From positions 1-48,436 of the forward strand of contig CAZRHR010000010.1 of NCBI GenBank assembly GCA_964599915.1: 48,436 nt of DNA, read 5' to 3'. Shown here one piece after another: positions 32,357-41,307 of the stretch; positions within the stretch are counted from its first letter, which is position 1, and each line of letters begins with the position of its first letter. The position numbers were made by a program, and so were the translations under genes. The DNA comes from CAZRHR01 sp964599915 (GTDB taxonomy: Bacteria > Bacteroidota > Bacteroidia > CAIKAF01). Under the pieces are notes generated by a model. It was given only the letters and a program-made list of their open reading frames with translations. It had not been told where the DNA came from and did no database searches.

Positions 32357-33660
32357 ATTTATTGCAACTTCTTACCCCGGAACGCCTTCATCAAATGCCT
32401 GGCCCTCTGCCTGCAGATCGCAGCGCTTTTGAAGCCGATTTTGACCGGATTATTTTTTCTCAACCTTTTAGAAGCCTGCAAAATAAAACCCAGGTGGTGC
32501 CGCTGCCTGACCATGATTTTGTCCATACCCGCCTCACCCATAGTTTGGAAGTAAGCTCCGTAGGGCGCAGTCTTGGACGCATGGTGGGCCAGTGGCTCTG
32601 TGAACAATACCCTGAATTGACCCAGGCGGGTTGTTCTGCTTTTGACATTTCTGCCATTGTGGCGGCGGCTTGTTTGGCGCATGATTTGGGTAATCCGCCT
32701 TTTGGTCATGCCGGGGAAGCGGCTATATCCAACTTCTTTCAACATATCGACCTCTCCGATTTCTCTGAAGCTGAAGCCAAAGACCTCACCTCATTTGAAG
32801 GAAATGCCCAAGGATTTCGCCTTTTGGTTACACGAAAAGACCTCCGACCTACTTTAGCCGTTTTGGGCGCTTTCACCAAATATCCCTGTGCTTCTGCTTT
32901 TGAGGGTAAAAATACGGCCTTAAAAAGTCAGAAAAAGTATGGCTTTTTCCAATCTGAAAAGTTGGATTTTCAAAACCTTGCTCTGCGATTGGGTCTCTCT
33001 ACAGCTGGTTTGGCGCATGTAAGACATCCGTTGTCGTTTCTGGTGGAAGCAGCGGATGATTTATGCTATTTGCTTATTGACTTAGAAGATGCGGTAGGCA
33101 TGCGAAAAATAGACATTGGGCTATTTGAATCGTGCATGGCCGAAGTACTTGGCGCATCCATGCCTGCCGGCCCAAACTATGCCGCACGCTCGCCCCAAGA
33201 ACGGGCCGGACTTTTACGCGCTATGGGCATCAATCTTTTGGTGCAACAATCCGTGGGGGCATTTCAAAACCACCATCAGGCCATTTTATCCGGAACACTG
33301 GAACAGCCGCTTACCGCTTTAATTCCCGCAGCCAAAGCGTTGGACGACATTTCGAACTTCTCTGTGCGTCATATTTATCAGTCCGAAGAGGTACTTTTTC
33401 TTCAAGCCACTGGATATGAAATTTTACCTGAGTTGATTCATATGTTTTATGAAGCGCAAGAAGCTGTTTTTCAGCATGGGAAAAAGGCCGCGCCGAAATT
33501 CAAAAATTTATGCGGTTTGCTTCCATATGAGGTAGGAAAATGGGAGGCAGACCTTTCACCTTATCTCCGTATTCGCGTGCTTCTTGATTTCATTGCGGGG
33601 TTATCTGACCGAAAGGCGATGGATGTGTACGCAAAAATCAAAGGGATTCGTATACGGTAA
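32353..33660 (+). CDS. dgt: dGTP triphosphohydrolase (HD superfamily)
   Basis: 435 residues. It converts dGTP, or in related enzymes other dNTPs, to the nucleoside plus tripolyphosphate. HD-domain metal ligands are visible: HTRLTHSLEVS (~58-68) and CLAHDLGNPPFGHAGE (HD at ~110-111), then HPLSFLVEAADDLCYLLIDLEDA with the later Asp. The N-terminal FRSLQNKTQVVP is also typical of the family. The ATG overlaps the rsmE stop (ATGA), so both are on one mRNA. The 56 bp after the stop hold only a degenerate TTTTAGCT-like repeat before the convergent TolC gene. Confidence 0.92.
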   Translation: MNLLQLLTPERLHQMPGPLPADRSAFEADFDRIIFSQPFRSLQNKTQVVPLPDHDFVHTRLTHSLEVSSVGRSLGRMVGQWLCEQYPELTQAGCSAFDISAIVAAACLAHDLGNPPFGHAGEAAISNFFQHIDLSDFSEAEAKDLTSFEGNAQGFRLLVTRKDLRPTLAVLGAFTKYPCASAFEGKNTALKSQKKYGFFQSEKLDFQNLALRLGLSTAGLAHVRHPLSFLVEAADDLCYLLIDLEDAVGMRKIDIGLFESCMAEVLGASMPAGPNYAARSPQERAGLLRAMGINLLVQQSVGAFQNHHQAILSGTLEQPLTALIPAAKALDDISNFSVRHIYQSEEVLFLQATGYEILPELIHMFYEAQEAVFQHGKKAAPKFKNLCGLLPYEVGKWEADLSPYLRIRVLLDFIAGLSDRKAMDVYAKIKGIRIR

Positions 33661-33716
33661 GGGGTGGCTTTTAGCTATAGACCTTTAGCTTTTGGCGATT
33701 AGTTTTTGCTGTTGGG

Positions 33717-35102
33717 TTATTTGGTGCCTGCAATGAACCGGATGGTTTGCGCTGTTTTAAGCATTCTTCGCTGAAAATCTGCCAACCGGATGGAGGCATC
33801 AATGAGCGATAGTTCTCTGGCATTAACGAGGAAAACGGTGGATTCTCCATTGTCGAACCTCAGGCGTTCGGCGGCTAAAAGGTTGGTGAAATTATCTACC
33901 ATTTGTCCAAACAATGCCACCTGTGCCACGAGGGTTTGATATTCAGCCAAGTGGGCCTGGAGCAGATTCTTGGTTTTTACCTGTGATTCTGAAAGCTTGA
34001 GCTGCGCATCTTCTACTTTGAGTCGGGCCTGTTGCCAACTGCCTCTTTCTTTTCGAAGCAATAGAGGTGCTTTGAAGGTTACGCCCAATTTATAATTGTC
34101 GGTGACCCAGACGGGAGTGTTTTGGCTGTATAGAAAATTATAGGTGACATCCAATTGGGGCATCATGGCAGCTGCCTTGAGTTTTCGCTCCAGTTCCAAT
34201 GCCTTAATTTGAAAGCGCAAGGCATTCAGTCCTGGGTTGGCTTGGAGGATAATTTGATTCAGTTGTAAAAGACTGTCTGGAGTTAGCGGACTTAATTGGC
34301 TGGCGCGCATTACGGGCTCTGGAATGAGTGAAGTATCCATTTCCATGGGAATTCGGCCCTCCTTCCAAAGATGATTTTCCAATTTCAACCTAGATTGGCT
34401 GTATTTCAGTTGTGCGTTTTGCAGTGCGGCCAACCTGGATTGATAGAGCAGTAGCGCTTCCAAGGTATCTACGGCAGGTCGGTCGCCTTGTTGGAAACTG
34501 ATGCGAACCAACTGGAGCTGGTCCATGGCCAGGCTTACAGAACGTTTAAATACTTCTTGTTCTTGGTAGGCATAAGCCCAATCCCAGTAGTCTTCTGTGA
34601 CCTTGAGAAACAATCCGTTCACCATGTCTAGTTGTTCGGCTTGGGCGGCTTCACCAAGGGCTTGCGCTTGTCTTAGGGTAGCACGTCTTTCGTCGAACCA
34701 TAATCCTTTGGCCAAGGAAACCCCAAGTCCGGCTGAGAAAAGACCAAGTTCAGGCACCGTGCGGCTGGGATCGATAAAATTGCCCTGATAATACTCGTAG
34801 CCACCAAATACATGGACGCCATACCAAGTGGGAATTTTGAGTTTTGTTTCCAACATTGTCCAATATTCCTTTGTTTCAAAGGCTTTTCGGTCCAAATCGG
34901 AGGACAACACGGGGTCAAATGCTCCACGCGCGGTTCGAATCCGGGCTGCTGCTTGGTCGGAGACAATAGACGCTCTGCGCATCACCGGATGGTGTTCACT
35001 CACCCAGTTCAGCACGGTCCGAATAGGAAGTACTTCCTGGGCTTGTATCCCGGCAAAACACAACAGGTTAAAACTCCACCAAATGAATAACTTCCTCATC
35101 AC
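33717..35102 (-). CDS. TolC-family outer-membrane efflux protein
   Basis: 461 residues with a signal peptide (MMRKLFIWWSFNLLCFAGIQAQ) and two long helical coiled-coil repeats typical of the OEP family (Gln/Ala/Leu-rich stretches near 160-240 and 370-450). It forms the outer-membrane channel of the exporter encoded upstream. Its ATG overlaps the HlyD stop by 4 nt, and it is the last gene of the ABC-HlyD-TolC operon. Confidence 0.9.
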   Translation of the reverse strand: MMRKLFIWWSFNLLCFAGIQAQEVLPIRTVLNWVSEHHPVMRRASIVSDQAAARIRTARGAFDPVLSSDLDRKAFETKEYWTMLETKLKIPTWYGVHVFGGYEYYQGNFIDPSRTVPELGLFSAGLGVSLAKGLWFDERRATLRQAQALGEAAQAEQLDMVNGLFLKVTEDYWDWAYAYQEQEVFKRSVSLAMDQLQLVRISFQQGDRPAVDTLEALLLYQSRLAALQNAQLKYSQSRLKLENHLWKEGRIPMEMDTSLIPEPVMRASQLSPLTPDSLLQLNQIILQANPGLNALRFQIKALELERKLKAAAMMPQLDVTYNFLYSQNTPVWVTDNYKLGVTFKAPLLLRKERGSWQQARLKVEDAQLKLSESQVKTKNLLQAHLAEYQTLVAQVALFGQMVDNFTNLLAAERLRFDNGESTVFLVNARELSLIDASIRLADFQRRMLKTAQTIRFIAGTK

Positions 35103-36469
35103 TTTTTCTTTTCTCCTTTGGGAATCACGAAGGCTGGGGGAAGGTTTTCGTCATAATAATAGTCGGGCGGGAAACCGTTGATTTGTCGCCATATTTCGTA
35201 CCAAATGGGTACGGTATTGAGTAATGACAAGCCTTGGGCACCTGCGCCAACGCGCAATTGCTCCGGCCAAGGTTCTTCGTCCGGGTCGGGTGAAACCAAG
35301 ATGCGGTATTTTCCATTGGCGCTGATGTCTGAATCTATAGCGGATACTTTGGCGCCAAACGTACCGATGCTCACTCCGGGCCATCCAGAAAATACGATGG
35401 TAGGCCAACCATCAAAAATGATTCTGGCTTTGGTACCAATGCGGATGAGTGGTAAATCGACAGGACGCACGTACAATTCAACCGCCAAATTGGGCCGTAA
35501 ACTCGTGAGTGTGGCAATGGCTTCCCCAGCGGCTACCGTTTCCCCAATGCCCGATTTTACAATTTTGACCACCTGACCATCCCTAGGAGCGGTAATATAG
35601 TAGTACCGGGACCGAATGGAATAGTTGGTGTAATTGTTTTCCATCTTCGAAATCTCTTCATCCGTCTTAAACAACTCGGACATGGCGGAACCCAGATCGG
35701 ATTCAATTTTGAAGATTTTAGATAAAAAGTCCTGTTCAATGCTGTTGAGGTCAATGGTGGCATTGATGAGTTCCTGTTGAGTATTTGCGTATTTGTTTTC
35801 TGCTGAAATAAGTTTAGCCCTTGTTTCTTGCATCTTATTTCTGCGGCTTTCTACATCCCGAAGGCTCATCACACCTTTCTTGAACATTTCTTCTCCACGC
35901 AAGAGCTGTTCTTCAGCAATTTGAAAATTGATCAGGGCCGCTTGCACTTCAGCAGAATCAATGGTCACCCGTCTTTGGGCCATTTGTTGGCGGTTGCGGG
36001 CCATTTTTAGCCGTAATTGAAGGTTGGCCTTTTCACTGCGGATTTGGTCTTCAAGGGCTTCAATTTTTTCCTGATAACTGCGTCCCATCGACTCTTTCGC
36101 TTCAATCTGCTCCCGAGTTCTTTGTAAAAGCGCAGGGTCGAAGTAGGCATCTTTAATCTCGGAAATAAATACGATGGTGTCACCTGTCAAAACCGTATCA
36201 CCTTCCCTGACGTACCATTTTTCCACCCTTCCATCAATCCGTGTTTGCAATTGCATGGGGCGGTCTTCAGGGGTAAGGGTGGTCAATTTTCCCACGGATC
36301 GAATGTTTTGCGTCCAAGGCAAAAACATGAGGATAATGAGGAATGCCAAAAATCCCAATAACCAATACGCTAAAATCCGAGCGGCTTTGGGGTCGGTAAT
36401 ATGCCGCCACGCGCCAAATCGGTCGTCATCTATGGGTACTGCTTTTTTATGCTTGGAAATATCTAACAT
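35099..36469 (-). CDS. HlyD-family membrane fusion (periplasmic adaptor) protein
   Basis: 456 residues. A cytosolic N-terminus is followed by one transmembrane segment (ILAYWLLGFLAFLIILMFLPW, ~32-52), a first half-lipoyl motif (RIDGRVEKWYVREGDTV), a long alpha-hairpin coiled coil (~120-280), and a second half-lipoyl motif (ITAPRDGQVVKIVKSGIGETV) with beta-barrel. It links the inner-membrane ABC protein to the TolC-like channel. It begins 2 nt after the ABC gene and overlaps the TolC start, so all three are co-translated. Confidence 0.92.
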   Translation of the reverse strand: MLDISKHKKAVPIDDDRFGAWRHITDPKAARILAYWLLGFLAFLIILMFLPWTQNIRSVGKLTTLTPEDRPMQLQTRIDGRVEKWYVREGDTVLTGDTIVFISEIKDAYFDPALLQRTREQIEAKESMGRSYQEKIEALEDQIRSEKANLQLRLKMARNRQQMAQRRVTIDSAEVQAALINFQIAEEQLLRGEEMFKKGVMSLRDVESRRNKMQETRAKLISAENKYANTQQELINATIDLNSIEQDFLSKIFKIESDLGSAMSELFKTDEEISKMENNYTNYSIRSRYYYITAPRDGQVVKIVKSGIGETVAAGEAIATLTSLRPNLAVELYVRPVDLPLIRIGTKARIIFDGWPTIVFSGWPGVSIGTFGAKVSAIDSDISANGKYRILVSPDPDEEPWPEQLRVGAGAQGLSLLNTVPIWYEIWRQINGFPPDYYYDENLPPAFVIPKGEKKK

Positions 36470-36471
36470 GT

Positions 36472-38643
36472 TTATCCGTATATGCGGTTAAAAACCTCAT
36501 TTTTTTGTACTTCTTCGAGTGGCCCCATGGCTACAATCCGGCCTTTGTCCATAAAGATGACAAGGTCGCAAGCCTGGGCAAAATCTAAATCATTGGTTAC
36601 GGCCAGTAAAGTGCAATCTGGCATTTCATGGGTAAGGGTATGAATAATTCTTCTCTTTTCGGTTCCACCATACACGCCCAAAAAGTCTTCAAGTAAAAGG
36701 AGTTTAGGATGCTCAGCCAAACAGCGGGCTAAAGTGATTTTTCTAAGTTCCCCGGATGGAAGGCTTCGGTCGTCCGGAATAAGCACAGTATCGTACCCAT
36801 CCGGCAATTTTTGAAGGAAAGACTCTAATCCCACCGCTTTAGCTGCTTCCATAACTTCATTCAGTCCCACCTCGGGTCGTCCTACCGCAATGTTTTCATA
36901 CACGGTTCCTTTAAAAATGAGTTCTTGTGCCAGATTTTCCGACACTACCGTATGTAAACTGTATAAATCGATGTTTCGTAAGGGCATGTCATTGAAGAAA
37001 ATTTGTCCCTCACAATTTTCAAACATACCGGCAATCAGGGTCAGCAAGGTGGTTTTACCACTGCCATTTTTACCCATAAGCACCACCTTTTGACCTTTTT
37101 CAATACGGAATTGCACTTGGTCAAGGATAGGTGTTCCGGATACCGGAGATAAATAAGATAGATTTTTAACTTCCAGTGCAATGCCATTTTCCACCATTAA
37201 ATCCTGGCATCTAACGCCATGGCGTCTTTCCATGGGAATGTCCGTAACGGCACCGAGTTTTTCCGAGGCGGTAAGTACATCATACACGTTTTCCAAACCT
37301 GAGATAAATTTTTCTATGGAGCTTAGAATGAGTAGGATTACAATTTCAGCTGCCACAAACTGTCCAATGTTTATTTGTTGCTCCACTACAAGGGTTCCTC
37401 CCAAAATCAATAGGGAAGCCGTAATCATCATTTTAAAAGCAACGAAATACCAGTTTTGGGTGACAATGACCTTAAATCTTTTTTTCCGATAATACATGTA
37501 GCTGCTGACCAAGTGGTCTGTTTTTTCCATGGGTAAATTGGTGTTTCCCGCCAATTTAAAGATGGACATACTGCGACCAAGTTCCTCTAACCAATAGGCC
37601 ACCTCATACTTGTATTTAGATTCATACAATGACGCAATCATGGCTTTCGGTCCGGTAAGCCGTATGGCAAACACCAAAAGGAGAAAGAGGAAAAGTCCTA
37701 AAAACAGGAAGACTGGGTGGTAAAATGAAAGGAGAATCAGCCCAAATAAAATCTGAAGCAAGGCGGTGGAAAAGTCAATCAAGATTTTTGGGATGCCTTT
37801 CTGCACGGAAAGGATATCAAAAAAACGATTGATAAGTTCTGGTGGGTAAATGCCGGTTAGGGCGTCCAAACGCAGCCTTGGGATACGGTGTGCAAATTCA
37901 AAAGCAGCGCGTGCAAACAACCTTTGTTGGATGGCCTCAACAATCCAAATTTGCATAATTTGAAGGAAACCAGAGGCTAGGGTACCCAAAAGTACAAGAC
38001 CAATGAGCAGGATAAGGCTAAAGGAAAGTTGCGCACCCATAAGAAATACAATGATGGCTTGAATTCCTAAGGGAAGAGATAGGGCCACCAATCCATTAAA
38101 AATGGCGTAGATGTAGAGGAGAATAATTTCTTTTCTCTCGGGGCGCATCAAACGCAAAAAACGATAAATGGGGCGCGATGCTTCGGTACCGGGAATCACT
38201 TCTCCTTCGGCACCGAACATTTCTTCTTGTGGAGAAAGTAGAAATAAAGGAAAACCTTGTGGTTCCTCAAAAAACTCTTCAAAAGGAAGGGTGTCGGATA
38301 GGGTTTCGTTGGTTTTTTCCGGATGAAACCATAGAATTCGGTATTGTTTGCCCTGCCATTCAATCCATGCCAAGCCGTTCTTATCCTTTGTCAGTAAAAT
38401 CAAGGGCAATGGACTTGTTTGGGCAAATCGGGCCACCTGCTCACGTGAAGCGGCAGTGCGCATCATCATGATGTTAAGCATGTGACCTACATCCTGAAGT
38501 AATTGGTTCAGGGTTTCCAGACTGATGGTAAATCCGTCCCTGTAATCTCTAAGGTATTTTTTAAGTTCGTCCGAGGCTTTGCCGTCGTCCTTGTAAGTTT
38601 GGTAAAGGAATTCTAAAAATGCTCTTATCGTGGTTGTTTGCAT
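36472..38643 (-). CDS. Type-I-secretion-like ABC exporter with degenerate ATPase site
   Basis: 723 residues. An N-terminal ~150-residue domain sits where C39 or C39-like peptidase domains occur in secretion exporters, but has no catalytic Cys/His pattern. Next is a six-helix exporter domain (~175-460) and a C-terminal ATPase domain. Walker A is intact (GKNGSGKT, ~524-531), but the signature is PSGELRK, Walker B ends LLED in place of LLDE (~650-653), the H-loop His is Asn (VTNDLD, ~684), and the Q-loop region is altered (VVSENLAQE). Homodimeric hydrolysis would be expected to be weak or absent. The gene leads an operon with HlyD and TolC homologues, so a transport role is still likely. Confidence 0.88.
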   Translation of the reverse strand: MQTTTIRAFLEFLYQTYKDDGKASDELKKYLRDYRDGFTISLETLNQLLQDVGHMLNIMMMRTAASREQVARFAQTSPLPLILLTKDKNGLAWIEWQGKQYRILWFHPEKTNETLSDTLPFEEFFEEPQGFPLFLLSPQEEMFGAEGEVIPGTEASRPIYRFLRLMRPERKEIILLYIYAIFNGLVALSLPLGIQAIIVFLMGAQLSFSLILLIGLVLLGTLASGFLQIMQIWIVEAIQQRLFARAAFEFAHRIPRLRLDALTGIYPPELINRFFDILSVQKGIPKILIDFSTALLQILFGLILLSFYHPVFLFLGLFLFLLLVFAIRLTGPKAMIASLYESKYKYEVAYWLEELGRSMSIFKLAGNTNLPMEKTDHLVSSYMYYRKKRFKVIVTQNWYFVAFKMMITASLLILGGTLVVEQQINIGQFVAAEIVILLILSSIEKFISGLENVYDVLTASEKLGAVTDIPMERRHGVRCQDLMVENGIALEVKNLSYLSPVSGTPILDQVQFRIEKGQKVVLMGKNGSGKTTLLTLIAGMFENCEGQIFFNDMPLRNIDLYSLHTVVSENLAQELIFKGTVYENIAVGRPEVGLNEVMEAAKAVGLESFLQKLPDGYDTVLIPDDRSLPSGELRKITLARCLAEHPKLLLLEDFLGVYGGTEKRRIIHTLTHEMPDCTLLAVTNDLDFAQACDLVIFMDKGRIVAMGPLEEVQKNEVFNRIYG

Positions 38644-38663
38644 TCAATGGGTATTCAATCGCA

Positions 38664-38671
38664 CAAAAATA
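38664..38671 (-). promoter_or_regulatory. -7 element (TATTTTTG) of the exporter operon
   Basis: A minus-strand TAnnTTTG perfect match ending 20 nt before the ATG at 38643. The -33 position holds CTTTAG rather than TTG. Confidence 0.45.
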
Positions 38672-38917
38672 AAGGATAGATAGGGTTTTTCTAAAGTAGA
38701 AGACCGCTATCCCATATATTTTCTTAAAATTAAAAATATAAATCTGAAAATCAGATGTTAAAAGTACTTATTAGGCGTTTGAAGTGATAAAAAATTTGGG
38801 TAAGGCTCAAAATACACCGTAAACCCTGTTTTTGGGTAAAACTATACTTTCAAATATCAAAACGATTGACTAGAAAAGATGGCAGTGAAGGAAAATAAAA
38901 GAAAAAGAATGGTGCTA

Positions 38918-39169
38918 TTAGAACAGGGATACAATACCCATGACCAAGATGCAAATCTCAAAAAAACGAGCCAGCAAGAGATTCGATACAATAATGGTGT
39001 CCGCTTCCTCTTCCGAAGAGGCATTTGTTGGTTGATTTCGAATGTTGTTTTCGAAAAATAAGGCCAGAAAAAAGAGAATTAGCGTTATCACCAAGACCAC
39101 GGGATTACCGGTTTTGATTAAAAAAAACGACAGAACCACTACGGTGGCCAATAGTAAATTTTTAAACAT
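38918..39169 (-). CDS. Small membrane protein, unknown function
   Basis: An 83-residue protein with two adjacent hydrophobic segments near the N-terminus (LLLATVVVLSFFLI and VVLVITLILFFLALFF), an acidic loop (SSEEEAD), and a third hydrophobic segment at the C-terminus (ICILVMGIVSLF). No family is recognised. An AGGAAGGA sequence ~6-13 nt before the ATG is an unusually clear ribosome-binding site for this genome, and a TAACTTTG -7 element lies just upstream. It stands alone between the exporter operon and pyrF. Confidence 0.6.
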   Translation of the reverse strand: MFKNLLLATVVVLSFFLIKTGNPVVLVITLILFFLALFFENNIRNQPTNASSEEEADTIIVSNLLLARFFEICILVMGIVSLF

Positions 39170-39193
39170 GTCTTATCCTTCCTTAGATAAGCA

Positions 39194-39201
39194 CAAAGTT
39201 A
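39194..39201 (-). promoter_or_regulatory. -7 element (TAACTTTG) of the small membrane protein gene
   Basis: A minus-strand perfect TAnnTTTG match, 24 nt before the ATG at 39169; the upstream side is A/T only, with no clear -33 TTG. The rest of 39202-39409 is A+T rich with nothing else recognisable. Confidence 0.4.
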
Positions 39202-39409
39202 TTTAAAATTTAAAATAAAAATAAAAGGTTTTGTTTAAATATTGTCTTTTTTTCTTTAGGGTGGTGTTGAAAACCTATATGAATTTAACATTTAACTATT
39301 TTGTTTTCATATATTTATTTTATTTTATGGAGCGTTTATATTGTTGAAATCTCAACGTGAAAACATCTTTAAAGGTGTATTGAAGATTTAAGGAAGGGTT
39401 TGAAAAACT

Positions 39410-40222
39410 TTAAAAACTGAAGAGCTTTTTTAACTCAAAAGTGTAATCTGTGGCCATTTGTTGGGCAGATTTACCGGGCCATTGGTGGGTGATTCCGCGG
39501 CTTACATTGATCAATAGACCGGGTGCCGGATCGCCGATTCCCAGGCGGATGAGTTCTTTGAGGTCGCCGCCTTGGTGTCCAATGCCGGGTACCAAAAAAG
39601 TATGATGCGGTAAAATTTCCCGGATTCGGGCAAGGGCCTGGAGCTGGGTAGCTCCCGTAACCACCATGACTTGATCGGGGCTCCCCAAGGATTTAATTTT
39701 TTCACACACCGCTTCAAACAGGGGTGCTCCATTGGCCATGGGTTGTAATTGAAAGTCCTTTGAACCTGTATTGCTTGTAATGCCAAGGACGATGCTCATT
39801 TTCTCTTTATACGCCAAAAAAGGAAGAAGGCTGTCGGTGCCCATGTAGGGATGAAGGGTTACTGCATCCGCGCCCAATTCTTCGAACATGGCCCGCGCAT
39901 AAGCTTCTGCCGTATTCCCAATATCGCCACGTTTGGCGTCTGCAATTTTAAAGAAATCATGTCCAATGTAGGAAAAGGTGGCTTTAAGCACCTCCCAACC
40001 CATGGCGCCATATGCTTCATAAAACGCAAGGTTGGGTTTATAGGCTACGGCATAGGGCCGCGTTTCGTCAATCACTGCTTGATTGTAGGCCAACCATCCT
40101 TCGGCATCTTTGGAATATTCAGGGGGAAGTTGGTCGGGCTGGGTATCTAATCCCACACAAAGGGCCGTTTTTTTAGCCCACATGGCCGCATGGAGGCGCC
40201 GTTGATTCCATCCTTTATCCAT
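39410..40222 (-). CDS. pyrF: PyrF, orotidine 5'-phosphate decarboxylase (type 2)
   Basis: 270 residues. It decarboxylates OMP to UMP in pyrimidine synthesis. The TIM-barrel signature is DAKRGDIGNTAEAYA (Lys ~97), with YKPNLAFYEAYG and VPGIGHQGGD. The length and DAKRGD form mark the type 2 (PyrF/UMPS2) subfamily. The frame is open to 40285, but ATG 40222 overlaps the prfA stop by 8 bp (ATGGATAA) and begins the conserved part, so I chose it. Third gene of a purM-prfA-pyrF run. Confidence 0.93.
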   Translation of the reverse strand: MDKGWNQRRLHAAMWAKKTALCVGLDTQPDQLPPEYSKDAEGWLAYNQAVIDETRPYAVAYKPNLAFYEAYGAMGWEVLKATFSYIGHDFFKIADAKRGDIGNTAEAYARAMFEELGADAVTLHPYMGTDSLLPFLAYKEKMSIVLGITSNTGSKDFQLQPMANGAPLFEAVCEKIKSLGSPDQVMVVTGATQLQALARIREILPHHTFLVPGIGHQGGDLKELIRLGIGDPAPGLLINVSRGITHQWPGKSAQQMATDYTFELKKLFSF

Positions 40223-41291
40223 GAGTTTCTCCCGCTTTAAGTCGTTCTGCTTGTTCTTCGAGGCGTAAAGCTTCCAACAATTCATCTAAATCCCCATTCA
40301 TAACGGCCGGAAGGTTATGGGCAGTAAATCCAATGCGGTGGTCTGTAATTCTACTTTGGGGATAGTTGTAGGTTCGGATTTTTGCCGACCGGTCACCCGT
40401 GGAAACCATAGTTTTCCTTTTACCCGCCACTTCATCGATTTTCTTTTGCAATTCCATTTCATAGATTCTGGAACGCAAAACCATCAATGCCTTGTCAAAG
40501 TTTTGAAGTTGGCTTCGTTCATCTTGGCATTGAACCACAATTCCTGTGGGTAAATGCGTGAGTCGAACCGCCGAATACGTAGTGTTTACTGACTGGCCAC
40601 CCGCTCCGGAGGAGCAATAGGTGTCTTTCCGGATGTCGTTCATTTTGATGTCCACATCAAACTCTTCTGCCTCCGGCAAAACCACCACAGAGGCGGCGCT
40701 GGTGTGAATTCGGCCTTGGGTTTCGGTGGCTGGAACCCTTTGTACCCGGTGAACCCCGGATTCAAACTTCAGGGTGCCATACACTTGATCGCCTACCACA
40801 TTGCAAATGACTTCTTTATATCCACCGGCGGTGCCTGGGGTAACATCTACCACCGTCATTTTCCAACCTTTTTTTTCTGCAAATCGACTGTACATCCGCC
40901 ATAAATCTCCGGCAAAAATGGCCGCTTCATCTCCTCCTGTTCCACTGCGAATCTCGAGAACGGCGTTTTTTCCATCTTCCGGATCCTTGGGCATAAGCAG
41001 TTGTTTAAGCTCTTCCTCCAATGCCTCAATGCTGGTCTCAAGGCCCTGAATTTCCGCTTTGGCTAAAGCCTGAAAATCTGGGTCTTTTTCCTCGGCCAAC
41101 ATGGCCTTAGCAGATTCCAGCTGCTTTAATGCCGTATCGTATCGATCCATTACGGCCACCAAGGTTTGTAGCTCTCGATACTCCTTTTGTAATTGAATAT
41201 ATTTTTTCTGGTCAGATATAAGTTCAGGGTCGGACAATTGAAGTCCTATTTCCTGAAACTTTTCCCTAATACCCGTTAATTGCGCAATCAC
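40215..41291 (-). CDS. prfA: PrfA, peptide chain release factor 1
   Basis: 358 residues. It reads UAA and UAG stop codons. Domain 3 carries the catalytic GGQ (GAGGQSVNTT, ~231-233), the Gln modified by PrmC. The stop-codon reading tripeptide is PAT (~187-189), the RF1 form (RF2 has SPF). The coiled N-terminal domain 1 is present in full. It starts 16 nt after purM and overlaps pyrF by 8 bp. Confidence 0.95.
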   Translation of the reverse strand: MIAQLTGIREKFQEIGLQLSDPELISDQKKYIQLQKEYRELQTLVAVMDRYDTALKQLESAKAMLAEEKDPDFQALAKAEIQGLETSIEALEEELKQLLMPKDPEDGKNAVLEIRSGTGGDEAAIFAGDLWRMYSRFAEKKGWKMTVVDVTPGTAGGYKEVICNVVGDQVYGTLKFESGVHRVQRVPATETQGRIHTSAASVVVLPEAEEFDVDIKMNDIRKDTYCSSGAGGQSVNTTYSAVRLTHLPTGIVVQCQDERSQLQNFDKALMVLRSRIYEMELQKKIDEVAGKRKTMVSTGDRSAKIRTYNYPQSRITDHRIGFTAHNLPAVMNGDLDELLEALRLEEQAERLKAGETHG

Positions 41292-41307
41292 TCCCTATAA
41301 TTTTGGC

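Noticed and set aside
33661..33716. TTTTAGCT-like repeats between dgt and the TolC gene
   Set aside because: Only 56 bp, imperfect and without a stable hairpin plus U tract; probably simple sequence drift between convergent genes.
34932..34942. tRNA T-loop-like sequence GGTTCGAATCC
   Set aside because: It sits inside the TolC-family coding sequence; no matching acceptor, D or anticodon stems are found around it.
38879..39061. 60-codon plus-strand frame opposite the small membrane protein
   Set aside because: Basic, low-complexity product with no promoter; the minus-strand frame has membrane segments, a ribosome-binding site and a -7 element.
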